Assembly: GCF_004006395.2 (NCBI RefSeq)
Contig: NZ_CP029758.2
Coordinates: 992,001 to 1,056,000, forward strand
DNA: 64,000 bases
DNA from: Clostridium sp. AWRP
GTDB taxonomy: Bacteria; Bacillota; Clostridia; Clostridiales; Clostridiaceae
Direction: 5' to 3'
In this document: piece after piece, positions 17,862 through 26,610 of the stretch
Position numbering within the stretch: the first letter of the stretch is position 1
Layout of the letters: each line of letters begins with the position of its first letter
Translations under genes and position numbers: made by a program
The notes under the pieces: generated by a model
The model's database searches: none
What the model saw: the letters and a program-made list of their open reading frames with translations, nothing else
What the model was told of the DNA's origin: nothing

Positions 17862-19805
17862 ATGCCTGGGTTATTTTCAATATTTAATACAGCAAAAAGT
17901 GGACTTTTTGCACAGCAAACTGCCATAAATGTAACATCCCACAACATAGCAAATGCTAATACAGATGGATATTCAAGGCAGAGGGCAGATATGGTAACCA
18001 CAACACCCTATACACTGCCAAGTATGGACAGTGCAGCTGGTGCAGGACAGCTTGGTACAGGAGTAAATATAGAATCCATTGAGAGAATAAGGGATAGTTT
18101 TTTGGACTATCAAATAAGGGTAGAAAATGGAGCTAGTGGACAGTATAAAGCACGTGATAAATACTTGAGTCAGGTAGAAAATGTACTGGGAACAGATACT
18201 GGGTCAACAGGCAGTGGAATATCCTCACTTATACAGAAGTTTTTTAGTTCCTGGCAGTCACTGTCTACATCATCTCAAAACGTAAGTACAGTGAAAGAGC
18301 AGGCCTATCAACTTACTAATGAATTAAACCATACTTATTCACAAATTTCAGATATTAAAACCAATACTAATACAGAAATAAAAAATGTGGTGGTAAATGT
18401 AAATACTATATTGGGAAAGATATCTAATTTAAATCAGCAGATAAAAGATACAAAGACGTCGGGACAAAATCCAAATGATCTTTTAGACAGCAGAGATGTA
18501 CTTTTAGATCAACTCAGCAGCGAATTTGGAATAAGCATTACGAATAAAGACTATGATGGAATAGATGTAACTACTTCAAATAGTGCTTCCGTTGAAAAGG
18601 ATAATGGATCTGCACCTATATTAAATGGTAAACCACTTAATATAGTTCAAACAGATAATCCGGATGAAAATGTAGCTGCATTTTCCTATATAACTAGTAT
18701 AACACCTCAAACTGATTCTGACGGAAATGTTACAAAAGATAGTAATGGAAATACTGTATATAAAGTAGATTATTATAAAAAAGGAGATACTCTCACAGAT
18801 GCCAACAAAGTAACCATATATGTAGGGATGACATCTGATCAAGAAAAAGAAATGGATGAAAATAGGGTGCTCTGGGCAGATAAAAATGGAGTTGCCTATA
18901 AGGTTACAGGAGGGCAGGATACTTCAGGCAAAGCAGCAGTTACTGATGGAGAAAAATTAGATGGTACTTCTACAGATCCAATAAGCTTTAGTGAGCTTGC
19001 TCTTTTTAAACCTCCAACAGGTGAACTTAAAGGTTATACATCAGTACAAAAGGATATAGATGATTATCAAGATGAACTCAATAAATTTGCAAAAGGATTG
19101 GCACTTTCCGTAAATGCAATAATAAGTCAGAGCAGCACCTGGGTAAAAGACAATCCTACAGATGGCTCTGCAGAGGGTGGAATAAATAATTTCTTTGTAA
19201 ATGCAGATCAAAAAGATTCATCTAAATATTCAGCAGCAGATGAAAACAATATAACAGCAGCCAATATAACAGTAAATGTGGCAATAATGAATGATCCATC
19301 TAAAATAAAAGTAGATAGTAAATATGATTCAAAGGGAAATTCCTTAAACACTAATACTGATGGAAATAGAGCTGTAGCTGTAGCACAGCTTGCCAACAGT
19401 ATTATGAATATTGGAAGTATAAACACCAATAAGGATACTTATACTGGAATAATAGACACTAGAAGTGATAGAAGTGATTTATTAAAAGATATATTTACAT
19501 CAGATAGTACAATAAACAATGTATATTCTGTAGGAAAAGTAAATGGAGGATCTACTTTAGATAACTATTTTAATGATCTTGTAAATAAGGTTGGTAGCCA
19601 TGAACAGGAAGCTAAACAAACAGTGGATACTCAATCTGTTAAGCGTCAAAGCTATATTCAGTCTAGAGAGGCGAACTCGGGAGTATCAATTGATGAAGAA
19701 ATGACAAATCTCATTCAATTTCAGCACTGTTATCAGGCAAATGCAAAGATGATATCCACAGTGGATGAACTTTTGGATGTAGTTATAAACCAACTTAAGA
19801 GATAA
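17862..19805 (+). CDS. flgK: Flagellar hook-filament junction protein FlgK (HAP1)
   Basis: FlgK forms the first junction zone between hook and filament. The conserved N-terminus is FSIFNTAKSGLFAQQTAINV followed by SHNIANANTDGYSRQR, and the C-terminus is SIDEEMTNLIQFQHCYQANA followed by MISTVDELLDVVINQL. The middle (about 200-480) is a variable surface region. At 647 aa it is longer than many FlgK proteins. AAGGAG precedes the ATG. A repeat plus an S23 gene now lies between it and its usual partner flgL. Confidence 0.95.
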   Translation: MPGLFSIFNTAKSGLFAQQTAINVTSHNIANANTDGYSRQRADMVTTTPYTLPSMDSAAGAGQLGTGVNIESIERIRDSFLDYQIRVENGASGQYKARDKYLSQVENVLGTDTGSTGSGISSLIQKFFSSWQSLSTSSQNVSTVKEQAYQLTNELNHTYSQISDIKTNTNTEIKNVVVNVNTILGKISNLNQQIKDTKTSGQNPNDLLDSRDVLLDQLSSEFGISITNKDYDGIDVTTSNSASVEKDNGSAPILNGKPLNIVQTDNPDENVAAFSYITSITPQTDSDGNVTKDSNGNTVYKVDYYKKGDTLTDANKVTIYVGMTSDQEKEMDENRVLWADKNGVAYKVTGGQDTSGKAAVTDGEKLDGTSTDPISFSELALFKPPTGELKGYTSVQKDIDDYQDELNKFAKGLALSVNAIISQSSTWVKDNPTDGSAEGGINNFFVNADQKDSSKYSAADENNITAANITVNVAIMNDPSKIKVDSKYDSKGNSLNTNTDGNRAVAVAQLANSIMNIGSINTNKDTYTGIIDTRSDRSDLLKDIFTSDSTINNVYSVGKVNGGSTLDNYFNDLVNKVGSHEQEAKQTVDTQSVKRQSYIQSREANSGVSIDEEMTNLIQFQHCYQANAKMISTVDELLDVVINQLKR

Positions 19806-19807
19806 TG

Positions 19808-19866
19808 TACAATTCACGATTCACGATGCACAATTAAGGATAATTTTCTGTTGTCACAGAAAATCT
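19808..19866. repeat. Left arm of a palindromic repeat carrying an S23 gene
   Basis: ACAATTCACGATTCACGATG units, then CACAATTAAGGAT and the small hairpin TTTTCTGTTGTCACAGAAAA. The matching right arm is 20321-20354, after the S23 gene. The left arm is almost the same as that of the short, ORF-less copy at 23993-24150. Confidence 0.8.
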
Positions 19867-19982
19867 ATGGAATTATGAAAGTTGATTAATTAGTAATATA
19901 TTATGAACAATTGACGATTTTAAGAATACTTATTTTAAATTGGGATAATAATTAAGATAAATATTCTTAAAGGAGTTTAAAT

Positions 19983-20336
19983 ATGGTTTCAAATATAATT
20001 GAGGACAAATCTTTTCAGTTTTCAGTTGAAATAGTTAATTTATATAAAGAATTGTGTGAAAAAAGTAGGGAATATGTTTTATCAAAACAACTACTTAAAT
20101 CAGGAACAAGCATCGGAGCAAATGTTAAGGAAGCATTAAGAGGACAATCAAAAAAAGACTTTTTATCTAAGATGAATATAGCATTAAAAGAAGCAAATGA
20201 AACAGAATATTGGATTGAATTACTGATGTATACTGGTTACATAGATAACCCAAATGCTATATTGGATAACTGTAAAGAAATATGCAAGATATTAAATTCT
20301 ATAGTTAAGACCACCAAAAACAATTGTGCATTGTGA
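19983..20336 (+). CDS. S23/four-helix-bundle protein (23S rRNA intervening-sequence protein family), copy 1
   Basis: This 117-residue all-helical protein has the family signature LSKQLLKSGTSIGANVKEAL and KDFLSKMNIALKEANETEYW. Relatives were first seen in intervening sequences of 23S rRNA genes and are related to the Avd accessory protein of diversity-generating retroelements; the function is not settled. AAAGGAG precedes the ATG. The gene sits inside the arms of a palindromic repeat: its last codons and stop (AACAATTGTGCATTGTGA) are part of the right arm. It interrupts flgK-flgL. A paralogue with the same kind of flanks lies at 30836. Confidence 0.88.
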   Translation: MVSNIIEDKSFQFSVEIVNLYKELCEKSREYVLSKQLLKSGTSIGANVKEALRGQSKKDFLSKMNIALKEANETEYWIELLMYTGYIDNPNAILDNCKEICKILNSIVKTTKNNCAL

Positions 20337-20354
20337 ACTGTGAATTGTGAATTG
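20321..20354. repeat. Right arm of the S23-carrying repeat
   Basis: CAATTGTGCATTGTGAACTG and TGAATTGTGAATTG are the 7-nt units that close the element opened at 19808. The arm overlaps the S23 stop codon and ends about 20 nt before the flgL start. Confidence 0.8.
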
Positions 20355-20374
20355 AAGAAGGATGTGATTGAGTT

Positions 20375-22342
20375 TTGAGAATAACAAATAAAACACTATC
20401 GAACAATTTTTTAGCAGATATGCAGAGAAATCTTGAAAATTTAAGTAAAATCCAGCAGCAGGTATCTTCTACGAAGAATTTTTCAAAGCCTTCTGACGAT
20501 CCAATAAATGTTGAAAGAGCTATGCAGCTTCAAAGCTCTGTGAATTATACCACTCAGTATGGTTCTAATATAAAAACTGCAAATACGTGGATGCAAACAA
20601 CAGACACCACATTAGGGCAAATTGGGACTGTACTTAGTAATATAAGAAAAAATTTAGAGCAAGCAGGTGGAGTTTATAAACAAGATGAAAAAGATAAAAT
20701 TAATGATGCAGTAAATCAGGAAGTACAGCAGATTGCCACATTGCTTAATACGAACTTTCAAGGTGAATATATATTTGGAGGAACTGCAGGACTTTCAAAA
20801 CCAATAACTACAACTACTGATGCTAATGGAATTGTGACGTTAGAGTATGCTGATAAGGATGGAAATGCCGTAACTAATCTTCCTAATGTGGTGTCTAATG
20901 GATTTGATGTAAATAATTGGATAGGGAAAAGTATAACTTTTAATGTCAATGGAACTGATTACCAGGTTGATTTAAAGTCTTCATACCCAGGAATAGATGA
21001 TGTTGTCAAGGATTTAAATAGTCAGATACAAGGGAAAACCGGACTTACAGATAAAATAAATGTAGTAAAAACCAATGACGGAAATGTGAAATTTATAGCT
21101 GTGAACAATTCAGACAATATAAAGCTGTCTACGGATATAAGTGATATGTCCAGAACTTTTTCTGGAACTTCTTCAGCACAATCGAATGGATTTACATTGA
21201 GTAACTGGACAGGGAAAAATATAGCTTTTGATGTAAATGGAACGTCTGCTACATTAACAGTAGGTTCCTCGGATACGGATATAGACAGTGTAATTAGTGA
21301 TTTAAGCAGTCAGTTAAAAAGTAATTCTACAATTAATGGAAAGATAAGTATATCAAAAACTGGAGATGGCAGTATAAAATTTACTGCTGCAAATGGCAGC
21401 GATAGTATAAATATAGATCCGACTAATACTACTGTAGGTGATATGACAAATACTTTATTTGGAACAGGGGAAGTAGTTTCTAGTGGATTTAAATCTAGTA
21501 ACTGGCAAGGAACAGATAAAAATATAACTTTTACTGACGGAACAAATACACCAGTAAAATTAACTCCCTCAGGTTCAACTGCAAGTGATATAGTTAGTAA
21601 TCTAAATAGCCAAATACAATCATCTAGTTTAAAGGGAAAAGTTAATTTTCAAACTGATGGCACTAATATAAAAGTGATGATAAATGGTAGTGACATAAAT
21701 ATGACTACCAATATATCAGATATATCACCTCAGCTTTCAAACATGACTATGGAAAACATAGGTGCAGATAAAAGCATAGAAATTTCACAGGGAGTAGTGC
21801 TCACTTATAATGCAACAGCATCAGATATAATGCAGTATGGAAATGACTATAATACAACTTCAGGAGATAGTATAAATGCACTTGTGGATAGAATTCAGCA
21901 TCATTTAGCAGGACAAGTGTTGCGTTATACGGATAGTAATAATAATCCAATAACTAGTACTACACCAGGTGCTGTATTAGTTACAGTAAAAAATGATGGT
22001 GGAGCTATGATAAGTAAATATGGTGTATGGACAAAAGATGCAAATAGTGAAGATGATGCAAAGAAAGAATTAATGGGTCAGGATCTTGTAGATATAGATG
22101 CAGCCTCCAAAAAGGTTCTTCAGGTTCGTTCAAAGATTGGTGCAAAAGAAAAGAGAATGGGTGACTTGAGTACTCAGAATGCAGCCTCAATAACTGACTT
22201 AAAAGAAGTACTTTCAAAAACAGAAGATATAGATATTACCCAGAAGACTATAGAATATTATACTTCTATTACGGTTTATCAGGCATGTCTCCAAACTGGT
22301 GGAAAAGTAATACAGCCTACGCTTTTAGATTATATTAGATAA
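20375..22342 (+). CDS. flgL: Flagellar hook-filament junction protein FlgL (HAP3) with a triplicated central module
   Basis: FlgL forms the second junction zone, next to the filament. The N-terminus MRITNKTLSNNFLADMQRNL and the following SKPSDDPINVERAMQLQSS are typical, as is the C-terminal helix with DITQKTIEYYTSITVYQACL. At 655 aa it is about twice the common length. The excess is explained by three tandem modules of ~95 residues, starting at SNGFDVNNWIGKSITFNVNG (~174), SNGFTLSNWTGKNIAFDVNG (~270) and SSGFKSSNWQGTDKNITF (~369), each ending in a segment like NGSDSINI followed by a T-D-I-S-D-like stretch. The start is TTG 20375, preceded by GAAGGATG, just after the right repeat arm. Confidence 0.93.
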   Translation: MRITNKTLSNNFLADMQRNLENLSKIQQQVSSTKNFSKPSDDPINVERAMQLQSSVNYTTQYGSNIKTANTWMQTTDTTLGQIGTVLSNIRKNLEQAGGVYKQDEKDKINDAVNQEVQQIATLLNTNFQGEYIFGGTAGLSKPITTTTDANGIVTLEYADKDGNAVTNLPNVVSNGFDVNNWIGKSITFNVNGTDYQVDLKSSYPGIDDVVKDLNSQIQGKTGLTDKINVVKTNDGNVKFIAVNNSDNIKLSTDISDMSRTFSGTSSAQSNGFTLSNWTGKNIAFDVNGTSATLTVGSSDTDIDSVISDLSSQLKSNSTINGKISISKTGDGSIKFTAANGSDSINIDPTNTTVGDMTNTLFGTGEVVSSGFKSSNWQGTDKNITFTDGTNTPVKLTPSGSTASDIVSNLNSQIQSSSLKGKVNFQTDGTNIKVMINGSDINMTTNISDISPQLSNMTMENIGADKSIEISQGVVLTYNATASDIMQYGNDYNTTSGDSINALVDRIQHHLAGQVLRYTDSNNNPITSTTPGAVLVTVKNDGGAMISKYGVWTKDANSEDDAKKELMGQDLVDIDAASKKVLQVRSKIGAKEKRMGDLSTQNAASITDLKEVLSKTEDIDITQKTIEYYTSITVYQACLQTGGKVIQPTLLDYIR

Positions 22343-22371
22343 AGTTAATAATTAATGCAACTTTATCTAAT

Positions 22372-22595
22372 ATAAAATTTTGAATTAATATAAAAATATT
22401 ACGATCTAAATGAATTCACAATTCACAGTTCACAATGCACAATTTCGGTAGATTTTTATCCGCTGTGCTGCGAAAAATTTTAAATTTGAAGCTTATTGAA
22501 GCTTTGCTTCAATAGTGATACATTTTAGATTTTCTGAAGTCTTAACGGAAGAAAGTCATCCTTAATTGTGAATTGTGCATCGTGCATTGTGAATT
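22372..22595. repeat. Palindromic repeat, full-length GTGAATTGTG-type copy
   Basis: The arms are GAATTCACAATTCACAGTTC at 22412 and TTAATTGTGAATTGTGCATC at 22562. The core has TCCGCTGTGCTGCGAAAAAT and the AAGCTTATTGAAGCTTTGCT hairpin. The whole unit, with ~40 bp on its left, is nearly identical to 42201-42267 plus 43754-43910, the copy split by the IS element. Confidence 0.85.
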
Positions 22596-22615
22596 AAACA
22601 TAGAGGGAGATAATA

Positions 22616-23047
22616 ATGAAATTAAACACAAAATATCATGGAGTACTAAACTATGAAAATGAAGATATACTAATGTTTAAAAAAGGCATTCCTGGTTTTG
22701 AAAACTTGAGAAAATTTATATTGCTTCCTGCAGAGGAAAATAAATTATTTTATATACTTCATTCTATTGAAGATGTTAATATAGGAATTGTGGTAGTTTC
22801 ACCCTTTAATGTATTGAAAAATTATGAATTTGATTTGAATGAAATTAAGGTATGCGAGCTTAATATAAAAAGCCAGAAAGATATTATTGTAGTAAATACA
22901 GTTAACTTAAGCACTAAACTAGAAAATATAACAGTTAATTTAAAAGCTCCCATAATAATAAATAAGAATGAAAATATTGGGGAACAATTAATACTGGATA
23001 ATGTAGATTATCCAATAAAATACCCACTTTTTAAGGGGGAGTTTTAA
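22616..23047 (+). CDS. fliW: Flagellar assembly factor FliW
   Basis: FliW binds flagellin, or else binds CsrA and frees flagellin mRNA for translation, so it couples filament export to synthesis. The 143-residue beta-barrel-type protein shows FKKGIPGFENLRKFILLP, VVVSPFNVLKNYEFDL and VNLKAPIIINKN, all typical. AGAGGGAG precedes the ATG. Its stop codon touches the csrA start codon, so the two are probably translationally coupled. Confidence 0.95.
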   Translation: MKLNTKYHGVLNYENEDILMFKKGIPGFENLRKFILLPAEENKLFYILHSIEDVNIGIVVVSPFNVLKNYEFDLNEIKVCELNIKSQKDIIVVNTVNLSTKLENITVNLKAPIIINKNENIGEQLILDNVDYPIKYPLFKGEF

Positions 23048-23263
23048 TTGCTAGTTATAAGTAGAAAAAAAGGTGAGTCACTTCGTATAGGAGAAGATAT
23101 AGAAATAACTATTGTAAAAATAGAAGAAGGAAGTGTTAAACTTTCTATATCTGCACCGAGAAATATAACAATACTTAGAAAAGAACTTTACAAGGAAGTA
23201 GAAGAGGAAAATAAAAATGCGGCAGCTTCAGATATGAGCGTATTAAAAAAAATAAAAAAATAG
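23048..23263 (+). CDS. csrA: Carbon storage regulator CsrA, FliW-linked copy
   Basis: CsrA is a small dimeric RNA-binding protein that blocks ribosome binding on flagellin mRNA and other targets. The 71 residues include MLVISRKKGESLRIGEDIEI with R6, SISAPRNITILRKELYKEVE with R44, and a C-terminal extension (about 50-71), which in Gram-positive CsrA is where FliW acts. The start is TTG, directly after the fliW stop, with AAGGGGGAG upstream. A shorter paralogue is at 30519. Confidence 0.96.
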   Translation: MLVISRKKGESLRIGEDIEITIVKIEEGSVKLSISAPRNITILRKELYKEVEEENKNAAASDMSVLKKIKK

Positions 23264-23296
23264 TTTTATTAAAGAATTATTAAAGAGGTGTTTGGC

Positions 23297-23659
23297 ATGG
23301 AAGTTAAAGATGTGGGTCAAGGAAGACAGCTATCTTTAGGGTTTAATACATCTAGTGATGTTTTGCAAACTAAGCAAAATGCAGATGTAGTTAACAAAAC
23401 TGTAGATAATAAATTATCAAATAGTGAAAATGTAAATGAAAAGGATGTAAAAAAAGCTGTAGATAAAATAAACAAGTTAATGGAAGATACGCCTACTCAT
23501 TTGAAATATGAAGTGTATGGAAAATTTAAAGATATAATGGTAAGCATAGTAGATAATAATACTAATAAAGTAATAAAAGAAATACCACCTAAAAGTATAG
23601 TAGATATGGTAGATAAACTTTGCGAATTGGCTGGAATTTTTCTGGACAAAAAAGTTTAA
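23297..23659 (+). CDS. flaG: FlaG family flagellar protein
   Basis: FlaG proteins affect filament length in several bacteria; the mechanism is poorly known. This 120-residue copy has the family's C-terminal domain: VDKINKLMEDTPTHLKYEVY, then IMVSIVDNNTNKVIKEIPPK and MVDKLCELAGIFLDKKV. I use ATG 23297, 7 nt after AGAGGTG; the in-frame GTG at 23288 is part of that site. It follows csrA closely in the late flagellar operon. Confidence 0.9.
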   Translation: MEVKDVGQGRQLSLGFNTSSDVLQTKQNADVVNKTVDNKLSNSENVNEKDVKKAVDKINKLMEDTPTHLKYEVYGKFKDIMVSIVDNNTNKVIKEIPPKSIVDMVDKLCELAGIFLDKKV

Positions 23660-23689
23660 GGCATTGATATTATTCTAGGGGGGATTTTA

Positions 23690-23992
23690 ATGGAATTTAG
23701 GTTAAATAAAGTAGACCCGGAAGTTCGCCGCAGAGTAAAAGAAACTACAAGTGCAGGAAAAGTTCATAATAAATCAGGGATTTTTATAAATAAGGATTTT
23801 AAAGGTAAGGAAAAAAATAATCAGGGAGATTTTAAGTCAGAACTCACCAAATACAAACAGGGAAAAAATAAAAAACGTATTTTTGTAGAAGCAAGTAAAG
23901 TGGAAGAAGTTCAAGTAAAAGCCTTTAAAGAAGATAAGGAAAACATTTCAATAGATGATGAAAGAGGAAACATTTTAGATGTTAAGAAATAA
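23690..23992 (+). CDS. Uncharacterised small basic protein of the flagellar operon
   Basis: I do not recognise a named family. The 100-residue product is highly charged and lysine-rich (about a quarter Lys/Arg), has no signal peptide, membrane segment or cysteine, and looks largely disordered. It starts MEFRLNKVDPEVRRRVKETT and ends in an acidic stretch (IDDERGNILDVKK). AGGGGGG precedes the ATG, and it sits 30 nt after flaG in the same direction, so it should be made with the filament genes. A palindromic repeat follows its stop. An export or chaperone role is only a guess. Confidence 0.7.
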   Translation: MEFRLNKVDPEVRRRVKETTSAGKVHNKSGIFINKDFKGKEKNNQGDFKSELTKYKQGKNKKRIFVEASKVEEVQVKAFKEDKENISIDDERGNILDVKK

Positions 23993-24150
23993 TTAATGCA
24001 CAATGCACGATGCATAATTCACAATTAAGGATAGATTTTCTGTTACCACAGAAAATCTAAAAAATTAATGGTTGCACTACTTGAATTTAAGATTTTTCGA
24101 AGTATAGCGGAGAAAAATCAGCCTAAATTGTGAACTGTGAATTGTCAATT
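23993..24150. repeat. Palindromic repeat, short copy like the S23-carrying one
   Basis: Left arm units AATGCACAATGCACGATGCA and AATTCACAATTAAGGATAG, the TTTTCTGTTACCACAGAAAA hairpin, and right arm CTAAATTGTGAACTGTGAAT. The left 60 bp matches 19808-19866 closely, but here only ~50 bp of core separates the arms and no gene is carried. Confidence 0.85.
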
Positions 24151-24171
24151 AAATAAAGGGAGGTTTATTGT

Positions 24172-24558
24172 ATGTATGCAGGAAATGCTTATAAAACCTA
24201 TAAAAGTAACAGTGTAAATTATGCCTCAAAGGAACAGCTCCTTTTGATGCTGGTAGACGGAGCATCAAAGTTTTCAAAAATAGCAAGACAGGCGATGATG
24301 GACAAGGATATAAAAAAGGCTCACGAAAATATAATAAAGACCCAGAATATATTTAATGAACTTATGATATCTTTGGATGTTTCCAAGGCAGGAAAATGGG
24401 GACAATCTCTTATGAGCGTATATGATTTTATAGTTAGAAGATTAGTAGACGCAAATATGAAAAAAGATGTAAAAATAATGGATGAGGTAATTCCATTAAT
24501 AGAAGATGTTAGAAGCACATGGGAAGAAGCCTATAAGATTTCTAAAACAAGCAAGTAA
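24172..24558 (+). CDS. fliS: Flagellin export chaperone FliS
   Basis: FliS binds the C-terminus of flagellin in the cytoplasm and keeps it export-ready; it can also bind FlgM and FliW in some species. The 128-residue helical protein shows YKTYKSNSVNYASKEQLLLM with LVDGASKFSKIARQAM, then ELMISLDVSKAGKWGQSLMS and YDFIVRRLVDANMKKD, all standard. AGGGAGG precedes the ATG. It lies before fliD, as usual. Confidence 0.95.
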   Translation: MYAGNAYKTYKSNSVNYASKEQLLLMLVDGASKFSKIARQAMMDKDIKKAHENIIKTQNIFNELMISLDVSKAGKWGQSLMSVYDFIVRRLVDANMKKDVKIMDEVIPLIEDVRSTWEEAYKISKTSK

Positions 24559-24559
24559 A

Positions 24560-24699
24560 AGTTAGAAATTAGGAGTTAAGAGTGAATGAGATTTCTTTAC
24601 TATGTTCATAAAAACTAATATTTAATTTTAGATTTTCTGAAGCAGAGCGAAGGAAAATTATCCATAACTATTAATTATTAACTATACACTATTAACTGG
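24560..24699. repeat. Palindromic repeat with AT-type ends
   Basis: The left arm has AGTTAGAAATTAGGAGTTAA units, the core has AGATTTTCTGAAGCAGAGCG, and the right arm is ATCCATAACTATTAATTATT. The core is shared with 31331-31475. It ends just before the fliD ribosome binding site. Confidence 0.75.
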
Positions 24700-24720
24700 A
24701 TAAAAGAGGAGGTTATAAAC

Positions 24721-26586
24721 ATGAGTGATGTAAGTTCAGTAGCATCCGGTACTACTGGTGCCGGCGGCGGTAATATGATTAGATTAACAGGTTTGGCATC
24801 AGGCCTTGATGTAGATGCATTAGTAAAAAAAATGATGGCAGGAGAACAGACAAAACTTGACCAGGCTCAGCAGACACAGCAAACTGAGCAGTGGAAGCAA
24901 GAAGCATATCAAGATATTATAAAGAACATAAAGGAGTTGCAAAGTAGTTTTTTTGATTCAGGAACTTCAGAAAAAAATATTTTATCACAATCAAATTTTG
25001 CACCATTTACTGTAAGTGCAGCAGATGGATTATCCTCAGTGGATACATCAGTGGCAACATTTACTCCAATGGTTGGAGCACAGACAGGAAAATATACGGT
25101 ATCAGTTGCTCAATTAGCTAAAGGTGCAGGAGTAACTAATACATTAGCGGCAGGGACAAAACTTACTACAAAATTAACTGATATAACAGGTACAACTGCA
25201 GAGGGAGCAGAAGCAACTAGTTTAAAGAAAGTTATTACTTTAACAGTAAATACAGGTGGAAGCGATGTAAATATTACCTTAGATAATACGGAGGGAAAAG
25301 CTACAGTAGGAGATTTAGTTAATGCAATAAATAATCAAGGTATAGGCAATGTAAAAGCCAAATTTAGTGAACTTACAGGACAATTTACTTTAACTTCAGC
25401 TGGTACAGGTAAATCTTCAGATTTAACGATAAAAAGTGGGACTACAGCTTCGCTTTCTAGTATAATTGGATTTTCTACTGATGTAGTTGAAAATAAAGGA
25501 ACAGGAACCACTACTAATACAGTTACAAAAGATGGTGTAACTACAACAACTACTGTAACTGCAGGAGATTGGAAAATTACTAGTGATAATGCAAGTAACT
25601 ATAAGGTCACAGATGCTGCAAAAGTCGCAATTCAAAATTCACAAAATGCAGATGTAACTATTACTGTGCCGGGAGGCAGTCCTGTTACTTTAAATGATAC
25701 AAATGGTAATGCAGAGACCACTAATAATTTTACTATAGATGGAATGAGCTATATGTTATCAAGTGAAGGTACTGCATCAGTAAATATTGGTTCAGATACC
25801 AGCAAGGTATATGATAAAATTAAATCATTTATTGATAAATACAATAGTATAGTAGATGATATTCAAACAAAACTTACTGAAAAGCCAAATTCTGATTATA
25901 AACCTTTGACAGATGCGCAAAAAGCTCAAATGACTACTTCACAAATCACAGCATGGGAAGCTAAAGCTAAAGTAGGTATTCTTAGAAATGATGATAATCT
26001 TGAAACCATGCTTAATGATTTGAACACAGCCTTTACTACGTCAGTAAATAATGTTGGACTTTCGTTAGGTCGTTATAGCAGTAATAATTTTGGTATAGAT
26101 ACATCTAAAGATTATACTACACCTGCACATATTGATATAGTTGACCCAGAACAATTAAAAACGGCTATAGCAACTAAAGGTGATCAAATATCTAAAATGT
26201 TTACCAATATATCTGCTATTCCCAATACCGTAGCAAAGGATGGTACTGTAGAATACGACAGCAGCCTTGCACAATATAAAGAAGACGGAATTTTTACTAG
26301 AATTTCAAAAATATTACAAAAAAATGTTGGGTATACAAACACGACTTTTAACAGTGCTATACTGACTTCTTTTGCAAATAAGCAATATGACTTTACTCTC
26401 ACAGGAACTGGAGGAAAAAATACACTTCCAGATCAAATATATGAACAGCAGCTTAAAATAAAAGATATTAAAGCAAAAATGGCTACTAAGCAGGAAAAAT
26501 ATTACCAGCAATTCTCCAAATTGGAAGTCGTAATGAATCAATTAAATGCTCAGCAATCAGAATTATCTTCTATGCTTGGAAGTTGA
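24721..26586 (+). CDS. fliD: Flagellar filament cap protein FliD (HAP2)
   Basis: FliD caps the filament tip and helps flagellin to insert. The N-terminus has IRLTGLASGLDVDALVKKMM and a Gln-rich coiled coil (about 40-65). Repetitive Thr/Gly-rich surface domains occupy about 100-360. The FliD C-terminal domain begins near KVYDKIKSFIDKYNSIVDDI and ends in a coiled coil with KYYQQFSKLEVVMNQLNAQQ. The length of 621 aa is within the family range. AGAGGAGG precedes the ATG. Confidence 0.95.
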   Translation: MSDVSSVASGTTGAGGGNMIRLTGLASGLDVDALVKKMMAGEQTKLDQAQQTQQTEQWKQEAYQDIIKNIKELQSSFFDSGTSEKNILSQSNFAPFTVSAADGLSSVDTSVATFTPMVGAQTGKYTVSVAQLAKGAGVTNTLAAGTKLTTKLTDITGTTAEGAEATSLKKVITLTVNTGGSDVNITLDNTEGKATVGDLVNAINNQGIGNVKAKFSELTGQFTLTSAGTGKSSDLTIKSGTTASLSSIIGFSTDVVENKGTGTTTNTVTKDGVTTTTTVTAGDWKITSDNASNYKVTDAAKVAIQNSQNADVTITVPGGSPVTLNDTNGNAETTNNFTIDGMSYMLSSEGTASVNIGSDTSKVYDKIKSFIDKYNSIVDDIQTKLTEKPNSDYKPLTDAQKAQMTTSQITAWEAKAKVGILRNDDNLETMLNDLNTAFTTSVNNVGLSLGRYSSNNFGIDTSKDYTTPAHIDIVDPEQLKTAIATKGDQISKMFTNISAIPNTVAKDGTVEYDSSLAQYKEDGIFTRISKILQKNVGYTNTTFNSAILTSFANKQYDFTLTGTGGKNTLPDQIYEQQLKIKDIKAKMATKQEKYYQQFSKLEVVMNQLNAQQSELSSMLGS

Positions 26587-26610
26587 TATGAGAATTAGAA
26601 TGGGGAGTAA

